Shown here: in pieces, positions 31,904 through 42,223 of the stretch | Layout of the letters: every line of letters begins with the position of its first letter | Position numbering within the stretch: the stretch's first letter is position 1 | Origin: Candolleomyces eurysporus | Lineage: Eukaryota; Basidiomycota; Agaricomycetes; Agaricales; Psathyrellaceae | Length of the DNA: 64,000 bases | NCBI GenBank assembly: GCA_027579435.1 | Contig: JANBPK010000866.1 | Location: 1 to 64,000, forward strand | Direction: 5' to 3' | The notes under the pieces: model-generated | Database searches by the model: none | What the model was told of the DNA's origin: nothing | What the model saw: the letters and a program-made list of their open reading frames with translations, nothing else | Made by a program: the position numbers and the translations under genes

Positions 31904-33171
31904 CTATTTATACATCTGGGTCTGACTAGGTTCACTAATGCTGAAATTCAGTCCTCGTTCGGTATCAACATCACCGTCTTGGCCAAACTCGCGTTTCAAC
32001 GTCGATTGGAGGAACGATGATTCGGCAGGTCGGCGGGCAAATTGAATGGGGTTGGTTGGGGCACCGCCCTTAGCTGAGGGGAATTTGGTGAAGGAGCGAC
32101 CAGTTGTGACGCGGAATATGATCATGTGTGGCGATAGTGCCTGTTCGTAAATTCAACAAAATTGGCATCAATGGGAAGCACTCGATCAGACCAACTCACG
32201 CAGAATGAGTAGAAAAGGCCGCTAAACAAAACACTGCAGACTATGCTTCCTCCGGAGCTGTCGGATAGAGTACCACTCACTCGTCCCAGTGTGATTGCAG
32301 CGACAATTACGCCGAAGATGGCGGGAGGAGCAGCGGACTCGATTAGCATGGCAATTACCCCAGTGTAGACTCTCACATCCGCTGATGGTAAGAGCTTCGC
32401 CAGGGCCTGCCGTGCACGAAGAAGGCGGAATATGATGAAAGTTGTGACAATGATGTTGGTTGATACAGTTAGCAGGGTGGAGGCGGCTGAAATATTCGCA
32501 TTGCCTGGAAAGCCTGGGATGATTAACATGAAGAAGAGAGCTATGTGTTGTGATTCCAGGCAATGTGATCAGTATAAATTTTACTTTGAAGCGGACTCAA
32601 CACATACCTAGACCGGACACAGACGTCAACATCGGCAGGATTATCACCCACCGGTACTCCACGCAAATTATATAACAGCGATACACCTGTGGCAAATGGC
32701 AATCCATGAGCCTTGTCAGATGCCTGGAAAAAATCAAAGTACTACTCTCACCAGCATTGCGTCCCCGATCATAATAGATAGCCCAGTGGCCGCACCGCTA
32801 ACCAAATACCCCCAGTCATCGAAATAGAGGATATATAGTTCTTGCCAATGACCCGGTGAGGTGGATTTGAACAGTATTTGGAAGTAATGCGCTATGTCAA
32901 GCGACGCGGGGAGGGCGAATAAACTTGTTATTATGAAACTGGCTGCTATGTATCTCTTTCGGCCCTTCCTAAGAGGCTTTGGCATCTCCAGGAAAACCGA
33001 GAGACCATATAGCGCCATGAACAGATGGATACCTGGAATTGTTGGGAACATACTGAGCATTGATTTGTGTTTTTAACATATAATATAAATTGGCATACCA
33101 ATCATAACCATGGCCATGCTATAATTTGCATAGATGGCTCGAGCATTTACTGTGAGCAGGTGGTCACTCAT
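31904..33171 (-). CDS. Seven-helix membrane protein of an agaricomycete family, copy 1
   Basis: From ATG 33171 (MSDHLLTVNARAIYANYSMAM) four introns splice exons into one frame of about 350 residues. Successive hydrophobic segments are ANYSMAMVMIGIHLFMALYG, YIAASFIITSLFALPAS, YLVSGAATGLSIMIGDAML, then RWVIILPMLTSVSGL, an FFMLIIPG segment and STLLTVSTNIIVTTFIIFRL. The last ones are YTGVIAMLIESAAPPAIFGVIVAAITL and SIVCSVLFSGLFYSF. The conserved YRCYIICVEYRW loop and the MIIFRVTTGRSFT tail mark a large agaricomycete family of seven-helix proteins without assigned ligand. It is expected in a membrane; receptor-like function is only a guess. The C-terminus is hydrophilic. The duplicate at 34908 is also open. 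Confidence 0.75.
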
Positions 33172-33370
33172 TGCTGCTGCTTTGACCCGAGACAAGTTAG
33201 CGTCACGTAGCGAGAGAAAGAGAGAACTATCGAAGGGGAAAATACTGGCTCTCATTTATACCTTGCGAGCACCCGATGGAGGCTTGAAGCGCGCTCAGGC
33301 GACCTCGGGGTACTCATCGGGCGATTCGGGAGTTGCTTGGCAGAACTAAACCATAACAGACTTATAGATA

Positions 33371-33400
33371 TGGAAAGCGGGAGTGCCATCCCGCTTTCCA
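33371..33400. repeat. Perfect 12-bp hairpin, 6-nt loop
   Basis: TGGAAAGCGGGA (33371-33382), loop GTGCCA, TCCCGCTTTCCA (33389-33400). It lies in the ~300-bp stretch present in the spacer of unit 1 but not recognisable after unit 2. Confidence 0.85.
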
Positions 33401-33864
33401 TCATGATGGATAGATGTTATGGCCGAAATCCACCCAGTGTGTGTAAGTTTCCAAGGTCAGTCTGCCATCACCAACACCAAACCCCAAGCCGACGAGATAG
33501 GGAAACCCTCGAGAAAGACCTATCGTTCGTCGTCCTGGTAGCTATGAAAGGCTGGGTCTCAGTCGAGCGTGAGCCCGCTGGGAGTGCAACTCCGCTTAGT
33601 GATCACCTCTCGATGATAAGGTTTCTTGTGCCTGATTTTCACTATACTTAGATGTTCCTCGGCTTGATGCCATGTTGATCAAAGTGTTGTATCAAAGTCG
33701 AGTACTCTCCACCCCGAGGGTGTGCGCCCAGTCGCGTGCCATACACCGTGGTAGTCGTCAATTCTAGGGAGGAACTCGCAAAGACCTCAGAAAAGCTACA
33801 CCTGAGCTCCTTGTTACTGAATAGAACTATGACTGTGTAGAATACGATTGTATAGTACTCACAT

Positions 33865-34600
33865 TTATGCTCCTTCTCCTCTCCTCAGCCAATTAAACTT
33901 CGGCAACATCTCTCTAAGATATCTAGCATGCTTTCTCCTCAAATCCGCTTCCTGCACCCTCCCTCGCTCACTCCATTTCCGCCTTTCAGCGAATTCAGGA
34001 CTGTAGATGACGGTGCAATCGTTCACACTTCGTCTTTTATCGGCACCACGAGACACGCTGTGCCAATAGCACAGTACGACGATATTCGGACGGTGTAGTG
34101 GATTCTAGATCTTGTGGATATGGTGTTGAAGTCGCCTACATTCGGGCACTCGACGCCTATTAATTGAGAAGAGCAACCGCGCGTTAGCGTGGGGGTCGGT
34201 CATGATGTCTGCAACGTCGCATTCACAGCAACCAATTTCGAACAAATTGTCGTCTCCTATCTGCATAACGTCTTTACGCCTGTCGTAGTAGTGAATCGGC
34301 ATGATAAGCCCTTAAACAAGGCGAGTGAGAGACGAAGAGGTTCTTCACCTGTTTAAGATAATCGTTGCTTCTTCAATGATACATCCAGGACCAATGACGA
34401 TGCAATGGCGAATATCGTAGCCTTCGGATGGACAATGGTACCTGTAGACAACGTTGGGTGAGCCGTCTGGTGCGCCGCACGAGCTTTGGGTGCAAAGACG
34501 CATCTGCACCGATGGTAATGTCCCCCTTCAGTTCAACATCCTGGCACGCAACTGCTTTCGAATGGATCATGAATTCCAAAGGGCATCAGAGTTCCATCTC
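33865..34600 (-). pseudogene. Dynactin subunit 6 (p27), copy 2, disabled
   Basis: This is a direct duplicate of the gene at 30834, with the same exon order and the same 3' end (KFNWLRRGEGA). At least three lesions separate it from copy 1. First, the first intron's donor is ATGCGT instead of GTGCGT (G-to-A in the obligatory GT, near 34519). Second, 7 nt (AGGACCT in copy 1 plus-strand terms) are missing near 34400 inside the next exon. Third, one base is lost near 34017 after KDEV, giving an immediate TGA. An in-frame 3-nt gain follows (EFAERRKW versus EAERRKW). The retained similarity implies recent duplication. Copy 1 presumably supplies the function. Confidence 0.85.
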
Positions 34601-34907
34601 TTTCTTTCAGAGGAGTAAAGCACAACACATTGGTGGCATTTCCGAGGGGAGTGGGAAGTGGCGGTTTGGTGGAGGGTGAGCCGCGTCTCGGCTGCAATCG
34701 CCCTCGCATAATCTGGCATCAGGCGCTCCAGTACACAGTCACTAAAACTTTGATTGGTGTACAAGCGAATCGAAATACTACGGACTGCGAATACAGGCAA
34801 GATTTGAGTACAAATTCCGCTTCTTCAAGACCACCCGATGGATCCCTACCCGGCCTTATCGACATCCCGACCGTCGTTCCGCTTCTCCTGGGCGACGTGG
34901 ATAATAA

Positions 34908-36181
34908 CTATTGAGACGTCTGGGTCTGACTAGGTTCGCTAATGCTGAAATTCAGTCCTCGTTCAATATCACCACCACCGCTTCGGCCAGACTCGCGATT
35001 CAACGTCGATTGGAGGAACGATGATTCGGCAGTTTGGCGGGCAAATTGAATGGGGTTGGTTGCGACACCGTCCTTGGCTGAGGGGAATTTGGTGAAGGAG
35101 CGACCAGTTGTGACGCGGAATATGATCATGTGTGGCGATAGTACCTTTAGTAAATTCAGCAAGATTGGCATCGATGGGAAGCACTCGATCAGCTCAACTC
35201 ACGCAGAATGAGTAGAAAAGGCCGCTGAACAAAGTACTGCAGACTATGATTCCTTCGGAACTGTTGGACAGAGCACCGCTCACTCGTCCCAGTGTAATTG
35301 CAGCGACAATGATGCCGAAGATGGTGGGAGGAGCAGCGGACTCGATTAGCATGGCAATTACCCCAGTGTAGACTCCCACATCCGCTGATGGCAAGAGCTT
35401 CACCAGGGACTGCCGTGCACGAAAAAGGCGGAATATGATCAAAGTTGTGACAATGATGTTGGTTGACACAGTTAGCAGGGTGGAGGCAACTGCATATCCT
35501 GCATTGCCTGGACCGGCTGGGTCAATCATGATGAAGAAGAGAGCTATATGTGGTGATTCCAGGCAATTTGATCAGTACAAATTTTACTTTGAAGTAGACC
35601 CAACACAGACCTAGGCCGGACAGGGACGTCATTATCGGCAGGATTGTCACCCACCGGTATTCCACGCAAATTATATAACAGCGATACACCTGTGGCAAAC
35701 AATCCGTGAGCTTTGGCAGCGACTGAAAAAATCAGGGTACCACTCTCACCAGCAGTGCGTCCCCAATCATGATAACCAGCCCAGTAGCCGCACTGCTAAC
35801 GAAATACCCCCAGTCATCGTAAGCGAGGATATTTAGTTCTCGCCAATGATCGGGTGAGGTTGATTTGAACAGTATTTGGAAGTATTGCGCCATGTCAAGC
35901 GACGCAGGGAGGGCGNAAAAAAGTCGTTATCATGAAACTGACTGCTATGTATCTCTTTCGCCCCTTCCTGAGAGACTCTGGCATCTCCAGGAAAACCGAG
36001 AGACCGTATAGCGCCATGAACAGATGGATACCTGAAATCATTGGGAGCACAATGAGCATTCATTTGCATGGTTTACGTGTATAGAAATTGGCATACCAAT
36101 CACCACCATGGCCATGCTATAATTTGCATAGATGGCTCGAGCATTTACTGTGAGCAGGTGGTTCCGCCTATCGTCACTCAT
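34908..36181 (-). CDS. Seven-helix membrane protein, copy 2
   Basis: This is the duplicate of 31904-33171 with the same five-exon layout. It starts MSDDRRNHLLTVNARAIYAN, with a three-residue insertion relative to copy 1. It ends MIIFRVTTGRSFTKFPSAKD... and SEPSQTQTSQ. The only apparent break is the N at 35916 in the T/A homopolymer (…ITTFF N ALPASLD…). Dropping the N restores the frame exactly as in copy 1, so it is probably an assembly artefact. Many substitutions are conservative within helices, which suggests the protein is still under selection, unlike its dynactin neighbour. Its function is unknown, as for copy 1. Confidence 0.7.
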
Positions 36182-36410
36182 TGCTGTTGCCTTGACCTGA
36201 GACAAGTTAGCGTCACGTAGAGAGAAAAAGAGAACTCCCTAAGGGAAAACCTCACCAGATATTCGCTCTCATTTATACCTTGCCAGCGTTGTAGGCCTGC
36301 ACGAGCGCTCAGGCGACGTCGGAGTACTTACGAATTGGGAAATATATACCACTCGTGATGGCCTCCTCCCGATGATAAGGTTTCTTGTGCCTAATTTTTC
36401 AGCTAGCTGC

Positions 36411-37121
36411 GAAAGGATAGACTAGATCACATTTGATGTTTGTGGAGCAGCGGCGCATCCAACCAAACACTCGAATAGGGCGTAGTTCACAGTGGGGAAT
36501 GGAGGCAAGTTGCATAGAAAACTACACGCAAATTTGAAATATTTACCCATACTCTATCCTTCGCCACACCATCCTGACCATGGCCATCGGTACCTGTTGA
36601 CACATGAGCAGAGGTTTGTTTCACTCCTGTGGAATGTGGAATGGCGGTCCGTTGGTCTGGTTGTTGGTTGAACGGTCAGTTCGCCATATAAGGCATTCGG
36701 ACCATGTTTGTTTGATGACAGCGTGACAAAGATCCAGATTCTCTATTTATTCTCTATACCTTCCCCTTCATTTTCCGCCAAAGAAAGGGATATATCATTG
36801 TCTTCGAGATCTCAGAACATAGATTGACCAGTTTGAAGTGGAATCAGTGCCCAGAAAACACAGATATTGGGCTGTTCCGAAGTGGGTAATGATAGTAGAT
36901 CTTGACGGATGCCAGCACTGGCGGTTCCTGTTACGTTAATCAAAATAAAGTGTCGTATCACCCACCGCACTTCCTGTCGGAACAGCATGGAAATAAGACT
37001 GGAATACAAACCTTGCCTTGCTTCGCTACGGCATTGGGATCCAGGTACGAGGCTCTGGTTTTACTGTTCCAATGTTGACTGGCTTTGAATATAACAAAAT
37101 TCATCGATCTGAGGATACAGT
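36411..37121. other. Intergenic stretch
   Basis: About 700 bp between unit 2 and the kinase remnant. Only short overlapping ORFs without motifs (for example 36812-37009 minus) are present. I see no RNA gene or repeat here. Confidence 0.4.
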
Positions 37122-37915
37122 TCAAGTTTGTGAGTCTAAATATGCAAACTCGAAACCCAACGGTAACCCAGCCTGCCGCAAGATTGCGGTAAACCTCTCA
37201 ACGATCCACTTCCTCTCTTCTTCTTCGTTCTCCCAGACCTTGTATTCGCTCGAGTCTGCAAACAGCGGTCCACTGGCGAGTTCGGCGAACGGATCTTTCA
37301 TACTTTCATCACCTTCCATGAGCTTCTTCCAATGCCGGCCCAACGTAACCGTTTCACACCAGAAAATCAACAAAGATTTCGCCAAAAACTCCATCCTGAG
37401 CCCCCACCTAGCCCGGTTAAACTCGCGCTGACCAGCTCTCCAGTACCTTCTGATTCTTTCAATGTTTTCGAACCCCCGGCCGTATGTCGCCAAATTCGAT
37501 TTCCGGTCGTATGGTTCGATGCATTGCCATACGAGGCACCAGGTGAAGGATTCGAAGTCGTGTCGGTATTGACGGGAGACGGGCTCTGTTGGTGCTTTTA
37601 AGACTTCGTATGGCATGTATGCGATCGCTCCTGGCATACGTTCTGGGATAGCACTCTTGTTAGTACTACCAGTAACGGTAGTAATGGGTTGCCCTTTCTT
37701 CGCAGGCTGCTGCGACTCGGACGCGTCGGCATCCTTTAGCGAATCCTCTTCACTGATAGCAGTACAGGTCCGACTGCGGCGTGGCTTCGTCGACGTTAGT
37801 AGCAATGTCGAAATCGATCAAGACGGCGTTCTTCCTCTCTGGGAGATCGTCGTACATCAAGTTCACGGGAGCGATCTCGGGATTTGCAATATTACCCGTC
37901 TTCCATAGTAGATAA
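37122..37915 (-). pseudogene. FunK1-type protein kinase, C-terminal remnant
   Basis: FunK1 kinases are a family expanded in multicellular basidiomycetes. On minus, the first recognisable part is IAPVNLMYDDLPERKNAVLI, then DFDIATN, where the DFD corresponds to the Mg-binding DFG. A frame change and an acidic insert follow. Then come GAIAYMPYEVL (the activation/P+1 region), YRHDFESFTWCLVWQCI (the family's conserved D.ES..W motif), and a helical C-lobe ending FEFAYLDSQT at 37122. The catalytic-loop HRD is replaced by NPE (a kinase would read HRD before IAPVNLM). The N-lobe with the P-loop and Lys is not found upstream, where 37916-38240 reads as unrelated low-quality frames. It is therefore a truncated, probably inactive copy. 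Confidence 0.65.
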
Positions 37916-38733
37916 TGACCTGCCAACAAGGAATATACATATCAGCGGGGATTTCAAGGGTGTCGGGTCTTCAGAGACGAACGAAGTGGAACTACAACAC
38001 TCACATCTCAACAACTGGCAAAATCCGTTCCAGAACGGTACAGGCTCCAACTGGCCAAGCTCGCGGTGAACAGCAGAGCTCGTCCATCGGAAGGTAACTC
38101 TCAAATCAACTGGCGCTGGGGCCTGCTGCTTCACGACTTTTCTAGTCGCTCCCTGGCCTTTTAATGACGTTAAAATAAACGAGCCCACAGTGGTGGCGTG
38201 GTGGGCAGTTGTAACGGACGATGCTGTTAAAGCCATGAGCAGAGCGAGAAAGGACTTTGAAGTGACATGGCAAGAACGAGGGCGACTTTATAACCCACGC
38301 TTCGATCGAACTGCAGAGTCAGCGCTTCGTTATCGACCTCTGACTCGACGACAAATCTCGAGTCCACCTCGTGTCAATCGAAGCTTGGCCTAAAAGAGTT
38401 TGTCCAGGGGTTAGCAGTGGCATTGAGCAAGGATACAAAAAAGGAGACGTCGTGCATCGTGAGTCATTCGTTACAGGGTCGTGACGGTAATATGAGTGAA
38501 GGATACAAAGGGGAAGTTAAAAAGGAATAAACAATGGGTAAGTAGCGTTGCAACGAGGCAGCCAATGAAACCAAATTAGATGAGTAGACTGTCTGTCCGC
38601 GGTCCATCAGATTGAAGAGAAAAATAGAAAAAAGAGAGACGATGAGGAACGAGGAGAGCAATAGGCGTACAACTACTTAAACAAAGATAAAGTACAACAC
38701 ACACGTTGACTGTCTGGCGGGGTATCNTCATCG

Positions 38734-41058
38734 CTACATTCTTGTCCGTGGCGAGAGCTTGCTCGCATACAAATCCTTGACCCCAAAGAAGATAGTAAGA
38801 GCAAACGAAAGGCAAAGCAAACAGGCAGCAGCCGTCGACGCGTTATACGCTGTACACCTATATCCCTCGTCAGCCTAACATGTTCAAGTCCTCAATAGGA
38901 AGGAAAATCACTCACCATCCACCATACCCCTGTTGCGGTCCCCCGGTCGGACACCGCTGCCCAGCAATGACAAACCCAAACGCAACACCCCATAGCACAC
39001 AAACCAACGCATCCAAGAACGCCTGCTTGCGAATCCAACTCCTCGCGAACTTCCACTCGTCCTCAAGCTTCAGCGCGGCCATCAACGTCCTCCTTCTCTG
39101 CTTCTTCCTCTTCCGTTTCGCCCTCTCCGAATTATCCTTTCCGCTGTCCGGCGGTTTCGGATAGAAGGCTCCAGGCATCCCACCATCATCGAACATGAGG
39201 TCGTCCTCGTCCTCTTCAGATGACGATGAGAGGTCCTGCCCACCAGGAAGACCGAAGGCGTTAGGATCGACAATGAGGTTGACTTGCAGGTCTCCTGGCA
39301 TCCCTGGACCGCCTTTCTTTCCTTTTTTCTTCTTGCCTGGGGGAAAGGGCGTTGGTCCACTTTTCTTCTTGCCTTTGGCTTTCCCTCCGCCACCGGCTAC
39401 GGGGAGTACCATCATTCCAGGGTTTGTGTAAGGTGTTTGACGTGCAGACGAGAACTTCCTCCGAACCGTACACGGCCGTACGACGAAGAGGTAGAGTAGG
39501 AGGAGCAGGGTGATCGGTGATAGGACGTAGAGGATATATATTGGAGGTTTCCCGGCTGGGGGTGGTGCGGGGTTTGGTTTGATAGCCTACGGAAGCCGAA
39601 TCAGCACGACTATTTTCCAATCATGATAATCAGAAACGGAATGAGAGCACGCACCACAGCAGCGTAGATAACTGGCGCTCCAACAGCCACCACTAGAAGA
39701 ACCTGCAGCACCCTCACAGCGGCGCGGAGCTTAGGACCCTGCGTCGCCAGTCCACCTTTACCGTCAGGCGTACCAACCATAAGGTTCCCATCGTCGTCAC
39801 GCATTAAGCCGTCGTCTCGTTCCTTCTCCTTGCCTTTCTTCGAAATTCCCCCGGACGCGCGTTTCGAGTCTGTAGGGTTACCGAAAGCTTTCTCCAGCAT
39901 CCGCATGCGATTTTCTTTAACCTGTGGGTCTAAAGGAGGCTGGCCGTATTCTGGGGGGTCGTGACTCCATGGTACTACGCCTTCCCTCGAACCACCAAGT
40001 AATGGATCATGGTTACTGTACGATGGAGCAGAGTAGGATGGGTAGCTAATACCATCGTCAAACCAATCCGCTCCAGCGCGAGGGTAGGATTGCGGATGGA
40101 CGTAGGTGGGGTCGAAGGGAGACAGGGGTTGTCGATGTGATGAGCTATTGAAATTGACGTTGGCAACGGGGTCTTGGCGGTTGTTTAATGAACGTGCGCT
40201 GCCTTTCGAGGATTCTCCGAGGAGGGGTTTGGGTAGAGCGAGGCCTGCTTCGAGCTCGTATGCTTCCAATGAGTCTATGTTCCGTTGAGGACCTTGACGT
40301 CTACCGGTATCCCCTCGTCCGCCGCTGCCATTGTACCACCCTCGCGACCATGCAGGAAACTGCGAGATGTCGATTTCGTCGTCGGGATCAGACGGCCTTG
40401 CTAGTTGCGGGGTGCTTCTGTGAGGTGAGGTAGGCAGAGAAAAGGGTCTTCGTGACGACTTTCGTCCATACGTGGAGTGATTGGCTGGTAGAGGTACAGT
40501 GACATTGCTGCGGGGTGTTTGGTGCGTTGATGTGGAAGAAGTGTTCGCCGAAGATCGCGTCCCTCCACGAGCGACCAGTGCAGCTGGGAAGGAAGATGGA
40601 GGATGCGCAGAATACACGGGCTTGGGGGCGTGATTATGGGTTTCCCTTGTGCTTGAATTTAGAGACGAGTCGGCAAAGGGGAACGCTGGGTACGGATCTT
40701 CGGCCTGCCTGGTTCGCAGCGTTCGGGCATAGTCTGCCAGATCTAAAGCTTCCACAGAGACTTCAGATGCCTCTCTCCTTCGCTTTGAGTGAAGGACGGG
40801 GAAATGGTCTTCTGGGAGAGGTGGATAGTCCGCAGTGTAGTCGGCTTGAGGCTGATGGCCATTGTCCTGCCTTCGAGAGTGTTGCCCTCCTTGAAGAAGC
40901 TGAAAAGCTTCTCCGCTTTGATTTGGGTTGAATGTCTGCCTTATCGTAGATGGAAGGGGATCATAGGGATCTGGGGACCACGGTCGAGTGTACTTGCGTC
41001 CATAACTGTCGGGTAGAAATTGGGATCGTGGGGGAGGGGAATCGAGGTCGTTGTACAT
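38734..41058 (-). CDS. Conserved basidiomycete four-helix membrane protein, function unknown
   Basis: Three exons give exactly 733 codons: 41058-39655, 39586-38916 and 38857-38734, with introns of 68 and 58 nt. The first ~400 residues are disordered, Ser/Pro/Asp rich and basic, starting MYNDLDSPPPRSQF. Hydrophobic segments follow: VLQVLLVVAVGAPVIYAAV, PIYILYVLSPITLLLLLYLF, LDALVCVLWGVAFGFVIAG, and, only after the last splice, ACLLCLSFALTIFFGVKDLY. Between helices 2 and 3 lies a Lys/Gly/Pro-rich loop (GKKKSGPTPFPPGKKKKGKK), then an acidic SSSSEEDEDD patch. Reading straight past the second intron donor would stop at once, so the short last exon adds the fourth helix. The location is probably an internal or plasma membrane. 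I do not recognise a named family. Confidence 0.75.
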
Positions 41059-41442
41059 GGTTTGAGTCTTTGGTATCGCTGCTATTTCGTTTTCATAAGT
41101 TTCTCTTCAGTCCATGAGAAAGGAGTGTGGGGTATAAGGCGCCTGGACGCCGTGGCGAACGGTGAGCAAAGGTGCTTTGCGGACGTTCTGCTCCTCTGCT
41201 CCATCTTGGGTGGGGAAGCGCCGTGGGAAATCAGCGATGATGGTAATGGCATAGCCACGAGAGCCAAGAGCCTCCTCCATTGACTGACCACTGTGACTGA
41301 GTAGTCGNAAAAAACCTGTCTGCAGCTGGTTACGCTGTGGCAAACAGGATGTATGGTTTTCTACGAGCGGCTGACATACTGTGGCAGTTATTTTATATAG
41401 TCTCTGGAGGCGGACACCGATGCCGCGCTTCTCCCAAGCACC

Positions 41443-41955
41443 ATGAAGATCGGAAACTCTCCAGACAGCGACAGCGCTATGAACAAGTCTCTTTCCAAGC
41501 TGGATCCTCGTCTTGGACTACCTTACGTGCAGCTCGTGTTGCGACTCGTTGAGAGCGTGGAAAAGACACACAAGCACAGGCCAGGCGCTATGCCAGGCGT
41601 CGCCGAGGTGATAATGGACGAACGCCAGGCGATAATTTTGTTATGCTCCATTTCAAAGCACCCCCGCGAAAAGGCCGTGTGGCACGAGATGCTCGAGCAT
41701 TCGGAGGCGAGGATTTACAAATTTCTGGCACGCGCAAAGGAAGCAAATGATACCGTTACTATCGACTATGTCATACAGAGGTTCCACGAAGATCTTCGTG
41801 AGTCTATTCGGCGCTCTGGTGATCAAATATTGACTGGACGTTCTCAAGTTACTATTGTTTCTGCTGAAGATGCCATTGAAACTAGTATCACGAAGTTTGA
41901 CAGCCGAAGGAGGGCTCGGAACAGCAAGAACTTGAAGACCTTATCAGCATCGTAG
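41443..41955 (+). CDS. Small hypothetical protein (170 aa)
   Basis: An intronless frame from ATG 41443 (MKIGNSPDSDSAMNKSL) to TAG 41953-41955. The product is mostly helical and charged, with LDPRLGLPYVQLVLRLVESV near the start. It has no signal peptide, membrane segment or Cys motif, and the C-terminus is basic (FDSRRRARNSKN). The start is divergent from the four-helix protein, about 385 bp away; the N at 41308 lies between them. Codon use looks coding, with no long competing frame on minus. No family is recognised. Confidence 0.55.
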   Translation: MKIGNSPDSDSAMNKSLSKLDPRLGLPYVQLVLRLVESVEKTHKHRPGAMPGVAEVIMDERQAIILLCSISKHPREKAVWHEMLEHSEARIYKFLARAKEANDTVTIDYVIQRFHEDLRESIRRSGDQILTGRSQVTIVSAEDAIETSITKFDSRRRARNSKNLKTLSAS

Positions 41956-42223
41956 GCGCGTTTGCGGATATGGCTCGCCTTTTATCGCGTGGCATTGGGC
42001 TCTAAGCCTGCTCTCCTTGTAACACCTTTATCTAATATACGATTTCTCTATCTCTGCGTGTCTTCTTGAACGCGACATAGGCCAATTTATGGCGTCTATT
42101 AATAGAAATACAGCTTAAAGACGGCGTGAGAAAGACCTTCCGTGAACTGCCTTCTTCCCCTGCGCAGCCAGCTCTGCGGCCGGCAGTCAATTAGATGCCT
42201 CTCGTCTTCCACCCGACGAGCCA

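Larger units (their letters stand above)
30735..33660. repeat. Segmental duplication, unit 1 (dynactin p27 + 7TM genes)
   Basis: The unit is repeated in direct orientation at 33765-36410, about 3.03 kb downstream. Matching landmarks are 'gctacacctgagc' (30765/33798), the two gene 3' ends, 'ctcatttataccttgc' (33252/36270) and 'gataaggtttcttgtgcct' (33616/36377). Identity is high in exons and lower in spacers. Confidence 0.9.
33765..36410. repeat. Segmental duplication, unit 2
   Basis: Second copy of 30735-33660 in the same orientation. It is shorter because the spacer segment around the hairpin at 33371 is missing. Confidence 0.9.
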
